DNA from: an uncultured Alistipes sp. | Lineage (GTDB): Bacteria; Bacteroidota; Bacteroidia; Bacteroidales; Rikenellaceae | Length of the DNA stretch: 64,000 nucleotides | Assembly: GCA_938014215.1 (NCBI GenBank) | Contig: CALLRW010000041.1 | Location: 382,692 to 446,691 of the forward strand | Direction of reading: 5' to 3' | Made by a program: the position numbers and the translations under genes | In this document: one piece after another, positions 9,493 to 17,457 of the stretch | Layout of the letters: the number at the start of each line of letters is the position of its first letter | How positions within the stretch are numbered: position 1 is the first letter of the stretch | Notes under the pieces: generated by a model | The model's database searches: none | What the model was told of the DNA's origin: nothing | Seen by the model: only the letters and a program-made list of their open reading frames with translations

Positions 9493-9876
9493 TTATTTTT
9501 GAATGGTATCGGAATTCTGGTTGTAGGCCTTGGCCACGCAGCGCCACCGGCCGTCGATCTTCATCATCAGCAGGTAGTCCGTAAAGTCGATGCGGCCACC
9601 CCACTTCTCCTCCAGCACGCGCACCACGGCCAGCGTCTCCTCGACATCCAGCACGTCGATCCGCGCCCGGAAGTCGGCCCCGGCCGCCACGGTATCGACG
9701 TTGTGGTAGAACTGCTCGATGCTGCCGTGTTCGAGGCGCCCGTCCAGGTAGCCGAACAGCACGGCTTCGTCGATGAACAACTCGCGCGCCGGACGGCTGT
9801 CGCCCCCGGCCACGCTCTCCACAAACTTCCGGGCGGCCTGCTCGACGGCCCGGTACTCTTCGATGCTTGCTCTCAT
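9493..9876 (-). CDS. NTF2-like (SnoaL/lumazine-binding type) protein
   Basis: The start at 9876 (MRASIEEYRAVEQAARKFV) is preferred to an upstream ATG that would overlap the promoter. The 127-aa product has the alpha+beta cone pattern of NTF2-like proteins: an N-terminal helix, then EAVLFGYLDGRLEHGSIEQFY, and a C-terminal DYLLMMKIDGRWRCVAKAY. These small proteins bind ligands or act as isomerases; no specific activity can be assigned. It is first in a two-gene unit with the flavodoxin-type reductase and divergent from HxlR. Confidence 0.82.
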   Translation of the reverse strand: MRASIEEYRAVEQAARKFVESVAGGDSRPARELFIDEAVLFGYLDGRLEHGSIEQFYHNVDTVAAGADFRARIDVLDVEETLAVVRVLEEKWGGRIDFTDYLLMMKIDGRWRCVAKAYNQNSDTIQK

Positions 9877-9908
9877 AATGGTTGCGTTTTTGGGTGTTTT
9901 GGTGTGAA

Positions 9909-9940
9909 CAAAGGTACGCACACGCTACCGTCGGCGCAAG
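9909..9940 (-). promoter_or_regulatory. Promoter for NTF2-like/flavodoxin unit
   Basis: The minus strand shows TACCTTTG (9909-9916), matching the TAnnTTTG -7 consensus. CTTG lies 20 nt further upstream (9937-9940), close to the TTTG -33 element. The -33 region touches the operator palindrome at 9939-9963. Confidence 0.55.
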
Positions 9941-9963
9941 TACCGAAAAATGATTCGGGTACT
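9939..9963. promoter_or_regulatory. Candidate HxlR operator palindrome
   Basis: AGTACC and GGTACT form a perfect inverted repeat separated by 13 nt, and the inner GAA/TTC pair adds further symmetry. It sits in the divergent region between the HxlR gene and the reductase pair and abuts the -33 of the minus-strand promoter. AGTAC/GTACT half-sites resemble those bound by HxlR/YodB-type regulators. Confidence 0.6.
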
Positions 9964-10004
9964 GAAAATTTTTTCACCATACCCCCGATTTGGCAGGTTA
10001 TCCG

Positions 10005-10012
10005 TATCTTTG
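10005..10012 (+). promoter_or_regulatory. -7 box of the HxlR gene
   Basis: TATCTTTG matches TAnnTTTG and lies 20 nt before the HxlR start codon. No TTTG is found at the expected -33 spacing, which would fit an activated or weak promoter. Confidence 0.5.
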
Positions 10013-10032
10013 CACAAAACCTCCGAAAAACG

Positions 10033-10386
10033 ATGTACGAACGAAAGATCCCGGTCGATCTGGACTGCCCGCTGCGGCTGACGATGAGCCTGATCGACTC
10101 GAAATGGAAATCCTGTCTGATCGACGAACTGCGCCACGGATCGCTGCGCCCGAGCGAACTCCACCGCCGGCTGCCCGAGGCGACCCCCCGCGTGCTCGAT
10201 CTGCAGCTCAAGGAGCTGGTCGAGGACGGACTCGTCGCCAAGACCATCCATGCCGAACTGCCGCCCCGCTCGGAGTATGCCCTCACGGAGCTCGGGCGCA
10301 GCCTCATCCCGATCATCGACGCCATGATCGACTGGGGAACGGCCCATGCCGACCTCTTCGAACGCAAGTACGGCAAACGCGAGTAA
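10033..10386 (+). CDS. HxlR-family winged-helix transcriptional regulator
   Basis: 117 aa. The start is the first ATG after the -7 box; the frame is open further upstream but runs through the divergent promoter. The pattern (DCPLRLTMSLIDSKWKSCLIDEL, then RPSELHRRLPEATPRVLDLQLKELVEDGLV, and YALTELGRSLIPIIDAMIDWG) is the HxlR wHTH with its dimerising C-terminal helix. A Cys at position 11 in the N-terminal segment is where redox or electrophile-sensing members carry their sensor cysteine. It most likely controls itself and the divergent NTF2-like/flavodoxin genes through the palindrome between them. Confidence 0.93.
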   Translation: MYERKIPVDLDCPLRLTMSLIDSKWKSCLIDELRHGSLRPSELHRRLPEATPRVLDLQLKELVEDGLVAKTIHAELPPRSEYALTELGRSLIPIIDAMIDWGTAHADLFERKYGKRE

Positions 10387-10535
10387 TCCCGCCGCAGCGC
10401 CTTGCCGCCGCCGTTGTCCCCACGCGGAAACGACCGTGCACGGAGCGATCCGGGTGAGGGATGACCAGCGTGCCATTCGGTGTCCAATCCGACGCTTTTT
10501 AGACCGAATGATACGGCCGTTTGAACTTTTTTCGC

Positions 10536-10543
10536 TATATTTG
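10536..10543 (+). promoter_or_regulatory. -7 box of the aryl-polyene operon
   Basis: TATATTTG is an exact TAnnTTTG match, 73 nt before the tyrosine ammonia-lyase start. A TTTG exists at 10520-10523 but only 12 nt upstream, too close for the usual -33. It is the only promoter-like box I noticed ahead of the following genes, so it probably drives much of the cluster. Confidence 0.6.
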
Positions 10544-10552
10544 CATAATTTT

Positions 10553-10578
10553 CTGATTCGGATCAGAACCTTCCGGTT
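10553..10578 (+). promoter_or_regulatory. Two adjacent small stem-loops in the operon leader
   Basis: CTGAT-TCGG-ATCAG (10553-10566) is followed at once by AACC-TTCC-GGTT (10567-10578). Both are perfect short inverted repeats with 4-nt loops, placed about 10 nt after the predicted transcription start. They could affect mRNA stability or be a protein-binding site. Confidence 0.35.
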
Positions 10579-10616
10579 CACCGGATCGCCTGAAACTATA
10601 TAGTGTAAAAGAACGA

Positions 10617-12152
10617 ATGATAAAGCCGTTAGAACTGAACCGCGTTGAAAAGATCCTCTTCTCGAACGCAAAAATCGACCCCGCGGATCTGCCTCTCGAC
10701 GAGGTGACGAAGTGCTACGAATTCCTGCGCGACTTCTCCGCCCGGAAGGTCATCTACGGCATCAACACCGGCTTCGGACCCATGGCCCAGTGGCGGGTTG
10801 ACGATCGCTACCTTACCGACCTGCAATACAACATCATCCGCAGCCACTCGACCGGCGCCGGCAATCCGCTGCCCGACCTCTATGTCAAGTCGGCCATGAT
10901 CGCCCGCCTCGGAACGCTGCTCCAGGCACGGTCGGGCATTCACCCCGACGTGGTCCGGCTGCTCGCCGAATTCATCAACCGCGACATCATCCCCTTCATC
11001 CCCGAACACGGCAGCGTCGGCGCCAGCGGTGACCTGGTCCAGCTGGCCCACATCGCCCTGACGCTCATCGGCGAAGGCGAAGTCCACTTCCGCGGAGCGT
11101 GGCGTCCGGCGGGCGACGTGCTGCGCGAAAACGGCCTCGAACCCATGCGGATCCATATCCGCGAGGGGCTCTCGATCACCAACGGCACGTCGGTGATGAC
11201 CGGCATCGGCATCGTCAACCAGTTCTACGCCGAACGGCTGCTGGACTGGGCTACGCTCGCCTCGGTGATGATGAACGAGATCGCCGCCTCGTACGACGAC
11301 TTCCTGGCCGAAGGACTCAACGAGTGCCGCCGCCACGAAGGTCAGCAGGTGATCGCCTGGCGCATGCGGCGTCTGGCCGAGGGCGGCAGCCGCATGCTCA
11401 AGCGCGAACACGAACTCTACAACGGGGTGGATGCCGGCGTGAAGACCTTCGACAGCCGCCACAAGGTGCAGGCCTACTACTCGCTGCGGTGCGCACCGCA
11501 AATCCTCGGACCGGTCTACGAGACGCTGCTCGGCGCCCGCCGCATCCTCGAGGAGGAGCTCAACTCGGCGTGTGACAACCCGATCGTCGACCCCGAACGG
11601 AAGAATGTCTTCCACGGCGGAAACTTCCACGGCGACTACGTCTCGCTCGAAGAGGACAAGGTGAAGATCGTCATGACACGCGTGGCGATGACGGCCGAAC
11701 GGCAGCTGAACTACCTCTTCCACGACCGGATCAACAACATCCTGCCGCCGTTCCTGAACCTCGGCACGCTGGGGCTCAACTACGGCATGCAGGCGTGTCA
11801 GTTCACCGCCACGTCGACCACGGCCGAGTGTCAGACCCTCGCGATGCCGAACTACGTGCACAGCATCCCGAACAACAACGACAATCAGGATATCGTCAGC
11901 ATGGGCACCAACTCGGCGCTGCTCTGCCGGCAGGTGATCGAGAACGTCTTCCAGGTGATGTCGATCCACTTCATCGCCCTGGCCCAGGCGGTCGACTGTC
12001 TGGAGATCCGCGACGCACTGGCCCCCACTTCGCGAAGGGTCTACGACGACGTGCGGGCGATCATTCCGCGCTTCGTCGAGGATGCCCCCTTCTACCGGCA
12101 GATTGCCGAGGTCGAGAACTATCTGAAGAACAACCCCCTCAATCTGGAATAA
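10617..12152 (+). CDS. Tyrosine ammonia-lyase (HAL/PAL superfamily)
   Basis: 511 aa. Forms the MIO cofactor from Ala136-Ser137-Gly138 in VGASGDLVQL. The protein is close in pattern to the characterised Flavobacterium johnsoniae TAL: YGINTGFGPMAQ, IRSHSTG (Ser76-His77) at the selectivity loop, NFHGDYVSLE, QFTATSTTAE and SIPNNNDNQDIVSMGTNS. It should deaminate L-tyrosine to 4-coumarate, the aryl starter of flexirubin-type pigments. As the first gene of the operon, no hut genes surround it, which argues against histidine degradation. Tyr rather than His as substrate is inferred from family and context. Confidence 0.9.
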   Translation: MIKPLELNRVEKILFSNAKIDPADLPLDEVTKCYEFLRDFSARKVIYGINTGFGPMAQWRVDDRYLTDLQYNIIRSHSTGAGNPLPDLYVKSAMIARLGTLLQARSGIHPDVVRLLAEFINRDIIPFIPEHGSVGASGDLVQLAHIALTLIGEGEVHFRGAWRPAGDVLRENGLEPMRIHIREGLSITNGTSVMTGIGIVNQFYAERLLDWATLASVMMNEIAASYDDFLAEGLNECRRHEGQQVIAWRMRRLAEGGSRMLKREHELYNGVDAGVKTFDSRHKVQAYYSLRCAPQILGPVYETLLGARRILEEELNSACDNPIVDPERKNVFHGGNFHGDYVSLEEDKVKIVMTRVAMTAERQLNYLFHDRINNILPPFLNLGTLGLNYGMQACQFTATSTTAECQTLAMPNYVHSIPNNNDNQDIVSMGTNSALLCRQVIENVFQVMSIHFIALAQAVDCLEIRDALAPTSRRVYDDVRAIIPRFVEDAPFYRQIAEVENYLKNNPLNLE

Positions 12153-12161
12153 CGCAACGAG

Positions 12162-12890
12162 ATGAAATATGCATTGGTAACGGGCGGCTCCCGGGGTTTG
12201 GGACGCGCCGTGTGTCAGAAACTGGCGGCCCAGGGGTGGCCGGTCCTCATCAACTACCAGTCGAACAGCGAAGCCGCCGGGGAGACCCTCCGCTCGATCG
12301 TCGAGGCCGGCGGGCAGGCTGAACTGCTGCCGTTCGACGTCTCCAAACCCGAAGCCGTCGAAGAGGCCCTCGAAACGTGGAGCGCGGCTCACCCCGACGA
12401 CTACATTGCCGTGGTGGTGAACAACGCCGGAATCCGACGCGACAACCTGATGGTCTTCATGCAGAACGACGAGTGGCACAGCGTCCTCGACACGACGCTC
12501 AACGGTTTCTTCTACATCACGCGCCGTCTGCTCAAGGAGATGATGACCCACCGCTGGGGACGCATCGTCAACATGGCCTCGCTGTCGGGCATCAAGGGGC
12601 TGCCCGGGCAGACGAACTACTCGGCCGCCAAGGCGGCGCTGATCGGCGCCACGAAGGCCCTGGCCCAGGAGGTCGCCCCGCGAAAGGTGACGGTCAACGC
12701 CGTGGCTCCGGGATTCATCGAGAGCGACATGACGAAGGATCTCGATCAGGCGACGCTCAAGAAGCTGGTGCCGGCGGGTCGCTTCGGAAGGCCCGAAGAG
12801 GTGGCGGCACTGGTCGCCTTCCTCGTCTCGGACGAAGCGGCCTACATCACCGGTGAGGTGATCTCGATCAACGGAGGTTTATATACTTGA
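12162..12890 (+). CDS. 3-oxoacyl-ACP reductase, FabG type
   Basis: 242-aa short-chain dehydrogenase. It has the TGGSRGLG NADPH-binding motif near the N-terminus, NNAG at 87-90, and the catalytic Ser140, Tyr153 and Lys157 (NYSAAKA). The C-terminus (VAFLVSDEAAYITGEVISINGG) is typical of FabG. In this operon it would reduce the beta-keto group during polyene extension on the carrier proteins. It lies 9 nt after the ammonia-lyase gene. Confidence 0.93.
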   Translation: MKYALVTGGSRGLGRAVCQKLAAQGWPVLINYQSNSEAAGETLRSIVEAGGQAELLPFDVSKPEAVEEALETWSAAHPDDYIAVVVNNAGIRRDNLMVFMQNDEWHSVLDTTLNGFFYITRRLLKEMMTHRWGRIVNMASLSGIKGLPGQTNYSAAKAALIGATKALAQEVAPRKVTVNAVAPGFIESDMTKDLDQATLKKLVPAGRFGRPEEVAALVAFLVSDEAAYITGEVISINGGLYT

Positions 12891-12912
12891 AAAACAAAAG
12901 AATACGAAATAG

Positions 12913-14136
12913 ATGGAACGACGTGTCGTCATTACGGGCATGGGAATCTGGTCGTGCCTGGGACAGAATCTGAACGATGTGAAGGAGTCGCTCCACGCCG
13001 GGCGTTCGGGCATCGGCGTGGAGAAGGAGCGCCTCGAATACGGATACCGATCGGGGCTGACGGGCATCGTCCCGCGGCCGCAGCTCAAGGGGGTCATCGA
13101 CCGCCGGCTGCGGGTCGGACTCTCCGAAGAGGCCGAATACGCCTACATGGCCTCGCGGCAGGCCTTCGAACAGGCCGCCATGGACGATGCCTATCTGCGT
13201 GAAAACGAGGTGGGTATCCTCTTCGGAAACGACTCCTCGGCCAAACCCGTCATCGAGGCCGCACGGATCATGGACGAAAAACACGACTCGGCGCTGCTCG
13301 GGTCGGGGCTGATCTTCCAGTCGATGAACTCGACGGTGACGATGAACCTCAGCACGATCTTCCACCTGCGGGGCATCAACTTCACCGTCAGCGCGGCGTG
13401 CGCCAGCGGCTCGCACTCGATCGGAATGGGCTATCTGCTCATCCGCCAGGGGCTGCAGGATGCCGTGCTGTGCGGCGGCGCGCAGGAGGTCAACTACTAC
13501 TCGATGGCGACGTTCGATGCACTGGGGGCCTTCTCCGTGCGGATGGACGAGCCGACAAAGGCCTCACGGCCGTTCGACCGCGACCGCGACGGACTGATCC
13601 CCAGCGGCGGCGCCGCGGCTCTGGTCCTCGAGGAGTATGAACACGCCGTGCGGCGCGGGGCGACGATCCTGGCCGAGGTGTGCGGTTACGGCTTCTCGTC
13701 GAACGGCGGCGGCATCTCGCAGCCGAGCGACGACGGTTCGGTGACGGCCATCCGGCGGGCACTCGATGCGGCCGGCATGCAGCCCGACCAGATCGACTAC
13801 GTCAACGCCCACGCCACGTCGACCCCCCAGGGCGACATGTACGAGGCCATCGCACTGGACCGCGTCTTCCACGGCACGCACGCCCTGATCAGCTCGACGA
13901 AGTCGATGACCGGCCACGAGTGCTGGATGGGCGGAGCGAGCGAGATCGTCTACTCGACGCTGATGATGCAGTACAACTTCGTGGCGCCGAACATCAACCT
14001 GGAGAACCCCGACGAGTATGCCGCCAAGCTGAACCTAACGCCCGTCACGGTCGATACGCAGGTCGATACGGTGCTTTCGAATTCATTCGGATTCGGCGGC
14101 ACGAACAGCGCACTGGTTATCCGCAAGGTGAAATAA
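12913..14136 (+). CDS. Beta-ketoacyl-ACP synthase (KS), FabF-like, copy 1
   Basis: 407 aa. The catalytic triad is intact: Cys163 in AACASGSHS, His300 in NAHATSTP and His335 in SMTGHECW, with Lys330 just before. The C-terminal SFGFGGTNSALV is standard for FabB/FabF. It should perform decarboxylative condensation with malonyl-ACP. Three complete KS genes occur in this operon; this one sits next to FabG and the methyltransferase. Confidence 0.93.
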   Translation: MERRVVITGMGIWSCLGQNLNDVKESLHAGRSGIGVEKERLEYGYRSGLTGIVPRPQLKGVIDRRLRVGLSEEAEYAYMASRQAFEQAAMDDAYLRENEVGILFGNDSSAKPVIEAARIMDEKHDSALLGSGLIFQSMNSTVTMNLSTIFHLRGINFTVSAACASGSHSIGMGYLLIRQGLQDAVLCGGAQEVNYYSMATFDALGAFSVRMDEPTKASRPFDRDRDGLIPSGGAAALVLEEYEHAVRRGATILAEVCGYGFSSNGGGISQPSDDGSVTAIRRALDAAGMQPDQIDYVNAHATSTPQGDMYEAIALDRVFHGTHALISSTKSMTGHECWMGGASEIVYSTLMMQYNFVAPNINLENPDEYAAKLNLTPVTVDTQVDTVLSNSFGFGGTNSALVIRKVK

Positions 14137-14148
14137 ACGATCCGCACG

Positions 14149-15258
14149 ATGAAACTCTTCCCCGCATTGGAAAAGGTCTACACCCGCGAGCAGTGCTCGG
14201 CCCGCGAGGCGCAGCGCGCAGCGCAGTTCATCGCCTTCGGGCCGATCGTCTTCGAGGTGTCGCGCCTGATGGTGAAGTTCGGGATCCTGGAGATGCTGCG
14301 CGACAGCAGCGAGGGGTTGACCCTCGAGGAGATCGCCGACCGGACCCACCTCTCGGAGTATGCCGTACGGGTGCTGCTCGAGGCGTCGCTCTCGATCGGC
14401 ACGGTGCTGGTCGACACGCAGAACGACCGCTTCTCGCTCTCGAAGACGGGCTGGTTCCTGCTGACCGACGCCTCGACGCGTGTCAACATGGACTTCAACC
14501 ACGACGTCAACTACGAAGGGTGGTTCCATCTGGAGGAGTCGCTCCGCGAAGGGCGCCCGGCCGGTCTCGAACACTTCGGTCCCTGGCCGACGGTCTACGA
14601 AGGGCTCTCGCAACTGCCCCCCGAGGTGCAGAAAAGCTGGTTCGGATTCGACCACTTCTACTCGGACCATTCGTTCGAGGAGGCGCTGCGGGTGGTCTTC
14701 GCTCGTCCGACGCGGCAGCTGCTCGACGTGGGCGGCAATACGGGCCGCTGGGCCCTGCGCTGCGTGGCGTGGGATCCGCAGGTCGAGGTGACGATCATGG
14801 ACCTCCCGCAGCAGATCGAGATGATGCGCCGGCAGACGGCTTCGAAACCCGGCGCCGAACGGATCCACGGCTACGGCTGCAACCTGCTCGACGAAGGGAC
14901 CCCCTTCCCGACCGACCGGCCGTACGACACGATCTGGATGAGCCAGTTCCTCGACTGCTTCGGCGAGGAGGAGATCCGCTCGATCCTCCGCCGCGCCGCC
15001 CGCATCATGGAGCCGCAGACGCGTCTCTGCATCATGGAGACCTTCTGGGACCGGCAGAAGTATGAAACCGCGGCGATGTGTCTGACGCTGACGAGCCTCT
15101 ACTTCACGGCCATCGCCAACGGAAACAGCCGGATGTACCATTCGGAGGTCATGCAGCGGCTGGTCGAGGAGGCCGGACTCGAGGTCGAGACCATCCACGA
15201 CTTCCTGGGCTGGGGACACAGCATCATGGTCTGCCGGAAGGCTGCCGAAAACAAATAA
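14149..15258 (+). CDS. SAM-dependent O-methyltransferase
   Basis: 369 aa, starting 12 nt after the KS stop. The N-terminal half is a winged-helix-like dimerisation region (LTLEEIADRTHLSEYAVRVLLEA). The C-terminal half is a class I methyltransferase with LLDVGGNTGRWAL as motif I, then VEVTIMDLP and TIWMSQFLDCF. The layout is that of the acetylserotonin/hydroxyneurosporene O-methyltransferase family. In an aryl-polyene setting it probably methylates a ring hydroxyl. The carrier-bound or free form of the substrate is unknown. Confidence 0.87.
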   Translation: MKLFPALEKVYTREQCSAREAQRAAQFIAFGPIVFEVSRLMVKFGILEMLRDSSEGLTLEEIADRTHLSEYAVRVLLEASLSIGTVLVDTQNDRFSLSKTGWFLLTDASTRVNMDFNHDVNYEGWFHLEESLREGRPAGLEHFGPWPTVYEGLSQLPPEVQKSWFGFDHFYSDHSFEEALRVVFARPTRQLLDVGGNTGRWALRCVAWDPQVEVTIMDLPQQIEMMRRQTASKPGAERIHGYGCNLLDEGTPFPTDRPYDTIWMSQFLDCFGEEEIRSILRRAARIMEPQTRLCIMETFWDRQKYETAAMCLTLTSLYFTAIANGNSRMYHSEVMQRLVEEAGLEVETIHDFLGWGHSIMVCRKAAENK

Positions 15259-15290
15259 CCGACAAACAATACGAAACGAATCATACTATC

Positions 15291-15539
15291 ATGGAAAGAA
15301 AAGAGATTGAAGAAAAAGTCAAGGCCTTCCTGATCGACGAACTGGAGGTCGACGAGGAGAAGATCGCCCCCGAAGCCCGTCTGAAGGAGGATATCGGGAT
15401 CGACAGTCTGGACTTCGTCGACATCGTGGTGATCGTCGAGCGCACGTTCGGATTCAAGATCAAGCCCGAGGAGATGGCCGGCGTGAAGACGCTCAGCGAC
15501 TTCTGCGACTACATCGAATCGAAGGTCGGCAACCGGTAG
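15291..15539 (+). CDS. Acyl carrier protein, copy 1
   Basis: 82 aa. The phosphopantetheine site is Ser39 in GIDSLDFVDI, and the protein is acidic with the four-helix ACP pattern. Start ATG at 15291; the frame extends upstream but through the end of the methyltransferase gene. One of two carriers in the operon; it likely carries the starter or the growing polyene chain. No phosphopantetheinyl transferase is seen in the window. Confidence 0.92.
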   Translation: MERKEIEEKVKAFLIDELEVDEEKIAPEARLKEDIGIDSLDFVDIVVIVERTFGFKIKPEEMAGVKTLSDFCDYIESKVGNR

Positions 15540-15549
15540 ACCGGCGTGC

Positions 15550-16572
15550 ATGGAGCGTGAAACGATCCACGTCGGAGCACGGCGTCGGGCAGCGGACTAT
15601 CCGACGGTTCCCAACGAAGAACATATGACGGAAGCCGGTACGGAACAAACAACTGCTCCCGGCCCGGATGGTGCGGCGGCGGGCGACGATCCGGCCCACG
15701 AAGCGTGGCAGGGTCAGACGGACGGTCGGCCTTGGATGCTGCGGTCGCTGATCGCCATCTTCCGCCGGGTCGACGTACGCCTCCTCTACGGCGTCATGGC
15801 GGTGGTGGTCCTCTTCTACATGGTCGGAAACCGCAACGGCTACCGCGCCATGCGCGACTTCTTCCGCCGGCGTATGGGATACGGACGGTGGCGGACGCTG
15901 CGGGCCGTCTACGCAAACCATTTCCGATTCGGACAGGTCATTCTGGATCGCTTCGCCGTCTATGCCGGACGCCGGTTCCGGATCGAGATCGAACACAACG
16001 AGTATTACCGCGAACTGGTCACCCGTCCCGAAGGGTTCCTGCTGGTGAGCTCCCACGTCGGAAACTACGAACTGGCCGGATACTCGCTCCACCCCGAAGA
16101 AAAGCGTCTCTATGCGCTGGTCTTCGCCGGGGAGAAGGAGACCGTCATGCAGAACCGCGCCCGCTGTTTCGCCGGCAACAACATCGAGATGGTCCCCGTA
16201 CGGCGCGACATGTCGCACCTGTTCGTCGCCAACCGCGCACTGCTCGACGGCAACATCGTCGGGATGCCCGGCGACCGGCTGTTCGGCTCGCAGAAGAGCG
16301 TCCGCTGCGACTTCCTGGGGGCTCCGGCCCGCTTTCCGCTGGGGCCCTTCGCCCTGGGCGTTCAGCGCGACGTGAAGATGCTCTCGATCTTTGTCATGAA
16401 GGAGTCGGCCAAACGATACCGGATCTTCGTCGAACGCATCGACACGGGTGACGAAACGCTGCCCAAAAAGCTCCGCATGGAGATGGCGGCCCGTTCGTTC
16501 TCGGCTCAGCTGGAGCGAATTGTACGCCGTTACCCGACGCAATGGTTCAACTACTATAACTTCTGGGAATAA
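15550..16572 (+). CDS. Lysophospholipid/lipid A-type acyltransferase (LpxL/HtrB-like)
   Basis: 340 aa from 15550; an in-frame ATG at 15625 (MTEAGTEQTT) is an equally plausible start since the first 25 residues look unstructured. A membrane segment (LLYGVMAVVVLFYMV) precedes the acyltransferase domain with SSHVGNYELAGY, the HX4(D/E) catalytic motif. The fold resembles LpxL/HtrB lauroyl transferases. In aryl-polyene clusters such enzymes join the finished chain to a lipid head. It lies between ACP1 and the first hotdog gene. Confidence 0.85.
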   Translation: MERETIHVGARRRAADYPTVPNEEHMTEAGTEQTTAPGPDGAAAGDDPAHEAWQGQTDGRPWMLRSLIAIFRRVDVRLLYGVMAVVVLFYMVGNRNGYRAMRDFFRRRMGYGRWRTLRAVYANHFRFGQVILDRFAVYAGRRFRIEIEHNEYYRELVTRPEGFLLVSSHVGNYELAGYSLHPEEKRLYALVFAGEKETVMQNRARCFAGNNIEMVPVRRDMSHLFVANRALLDGNIVGMPGDRLFGSQKSVRCDFLGAPARFPLGPFALGVQRDVKMLSIFVMKESAKRYRIFVERIDTGDETLPKKLRMEMAARSFSAQLERIVRRYPTQWFNYYNFWE

Positions 16573-16575
16573 ACC

Positions 16576-17013
16576 ATGTCACTCGAAGAGATCGACATTC
16601 TCAAACTGCTGCCGCAACGGCCTCCGTTCATCCTGGTCGACCGGCTCGTCGAATTCGACGAACGCCGCACGGTGACCTGTTTCACCGTCCGCGAAGAGCA
16701 CCTCTTCTGCGAGGCGGGAAGGCTGCAGGCCGCCGGCCTGATCGAAAACATCGCCCAGACCTGCGCCGCCCGGCTCGGGTACATCAATCTGCTCAACAAC
16801 CGGCAGGTCAAACTCGGGTACATCGGGGCGATCCGCGATCTGGAGATCCGCCGCCGGCCCCGCGTCGGGGAGACGCTGCGCACGACCATCGAAAACCTCG
16901 AGGAGGTCTTCCGCATGAGCCTCGTCGAGGCCGTCGTCCGCTCGGGCGACGAGGTGCTCGCCACCGCCCGGATGAAGATCGCCCTGAGCGAAATCGATGC
17001 CCAAAACATGTAG
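16576..17013 (+). CDS. FabZ/ApeP-like hotdog protein lacking the catalytic His
   Basis: 145 aa. The N-terminal LLPQRPPFILVDR matches the FabZ family motif LLPHRPPF except that the catalytic His is Gln14. The second active-site residue is present as Glu57 in LIENIAQT. The rest follows the hotdog pattern (YIGAIRDLEIRRRP). Without the His it may be a poor dehydratase, a structural partner, or use an altered mechanism. It is adjacent (3 nt) to the thioesterase-like hotdog gene. Confidence 0.85.
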   Translation: MSLEEIDILKLLPQRPPFILVDRLVEFDERRTVTCFTVREEHLFCEAGRLQAAGLIENIAQTCAARLGYINLLNNRQVKLGYIGAIRDLEIRRRPRVGETLRTTIENLEEVFRMSLVEAVVRSGDEVLATARMKIALSEIDAQNM

Positions 17014-17016
17014 ACG

Positions 17017-17457
17017 ATGAAAAGCGACGGAAAAATCACCAAGGAACTGGTCGCCTCGAAACACTTCGAGGTGCGCTTCAGCGAGGTCGACTCGATGAAT
17101 ATCGTCTGGCACGGCTCCTACCCGCTCTACTTCGAAGATGCACGGGAGGCCTTCGGCGCCAAATACGGTCTCGGATACATGGACATCTTCGGAAACGGGT
17201 ACTATGCCCCGCTGGTCGAACTGTCGTTCAAGTACAAGTCGCCGATCGTCTACGGCATGCCCTGCCGCATCGACATCCACTACCGCCCGACGGAAGCCGC
17301 CAAGATCGTCTTCGACTATGAAATTCACCATGCACAGACCGACGAACTGCTGGCTACGGGCCACAGCGTGCAGGTCTTCATGGACAAGGAGTACCGGCTG
17401 GTATGGATCACGCCGGATTTTTACGCACAATGGAAAGAGCGCTGGAACATGAACTGA
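17017..17457 (+). CDS. Acyl-CoA/ACP thioesterase, YbgC/4-hydroxybenzoyl-CoA type
   Basis: 146-aa hotdog protein. FEVRFSEVDSMNIVWHGSYPLYFEDAREAF is spread across residues about 18-47 and holds the catalytic Asp of the 4HBT/YbgC family. It probably releases the product or edits mis-loaded chains. The next KS gene starts inside its 3' end, so expression is coupled. Confidence 0.9.
   Translation: MKSDGKITKELVASKHFEVRFSEVDSMNIVWHGSYPLYFEDAREAFGAKYGLGYMDIFGNGYYAPLVELSFKYKSPIVYGMPCRIDIHYRPTEAAKIVFDYEIHHAQTDELLATGHSVQVFMDKEYRLVWITPDFYAQWKERWNMN

Noticed and set aside
10520..10523. TTTG as -33 element of the pigment operon promoter
   Set aside because: Only 12 nt from the -7 box, too close for the 19-21 nt spacing seen in this phylum.
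10617..12152. Histidine ammonia-lyase of histidine breakdown
   Set aside because: No hutU, hutI or ftcD genes nearby, and the sequence pattern is closer to the flavobacterial tyrosine ammonia-lyase in a polyene operon.
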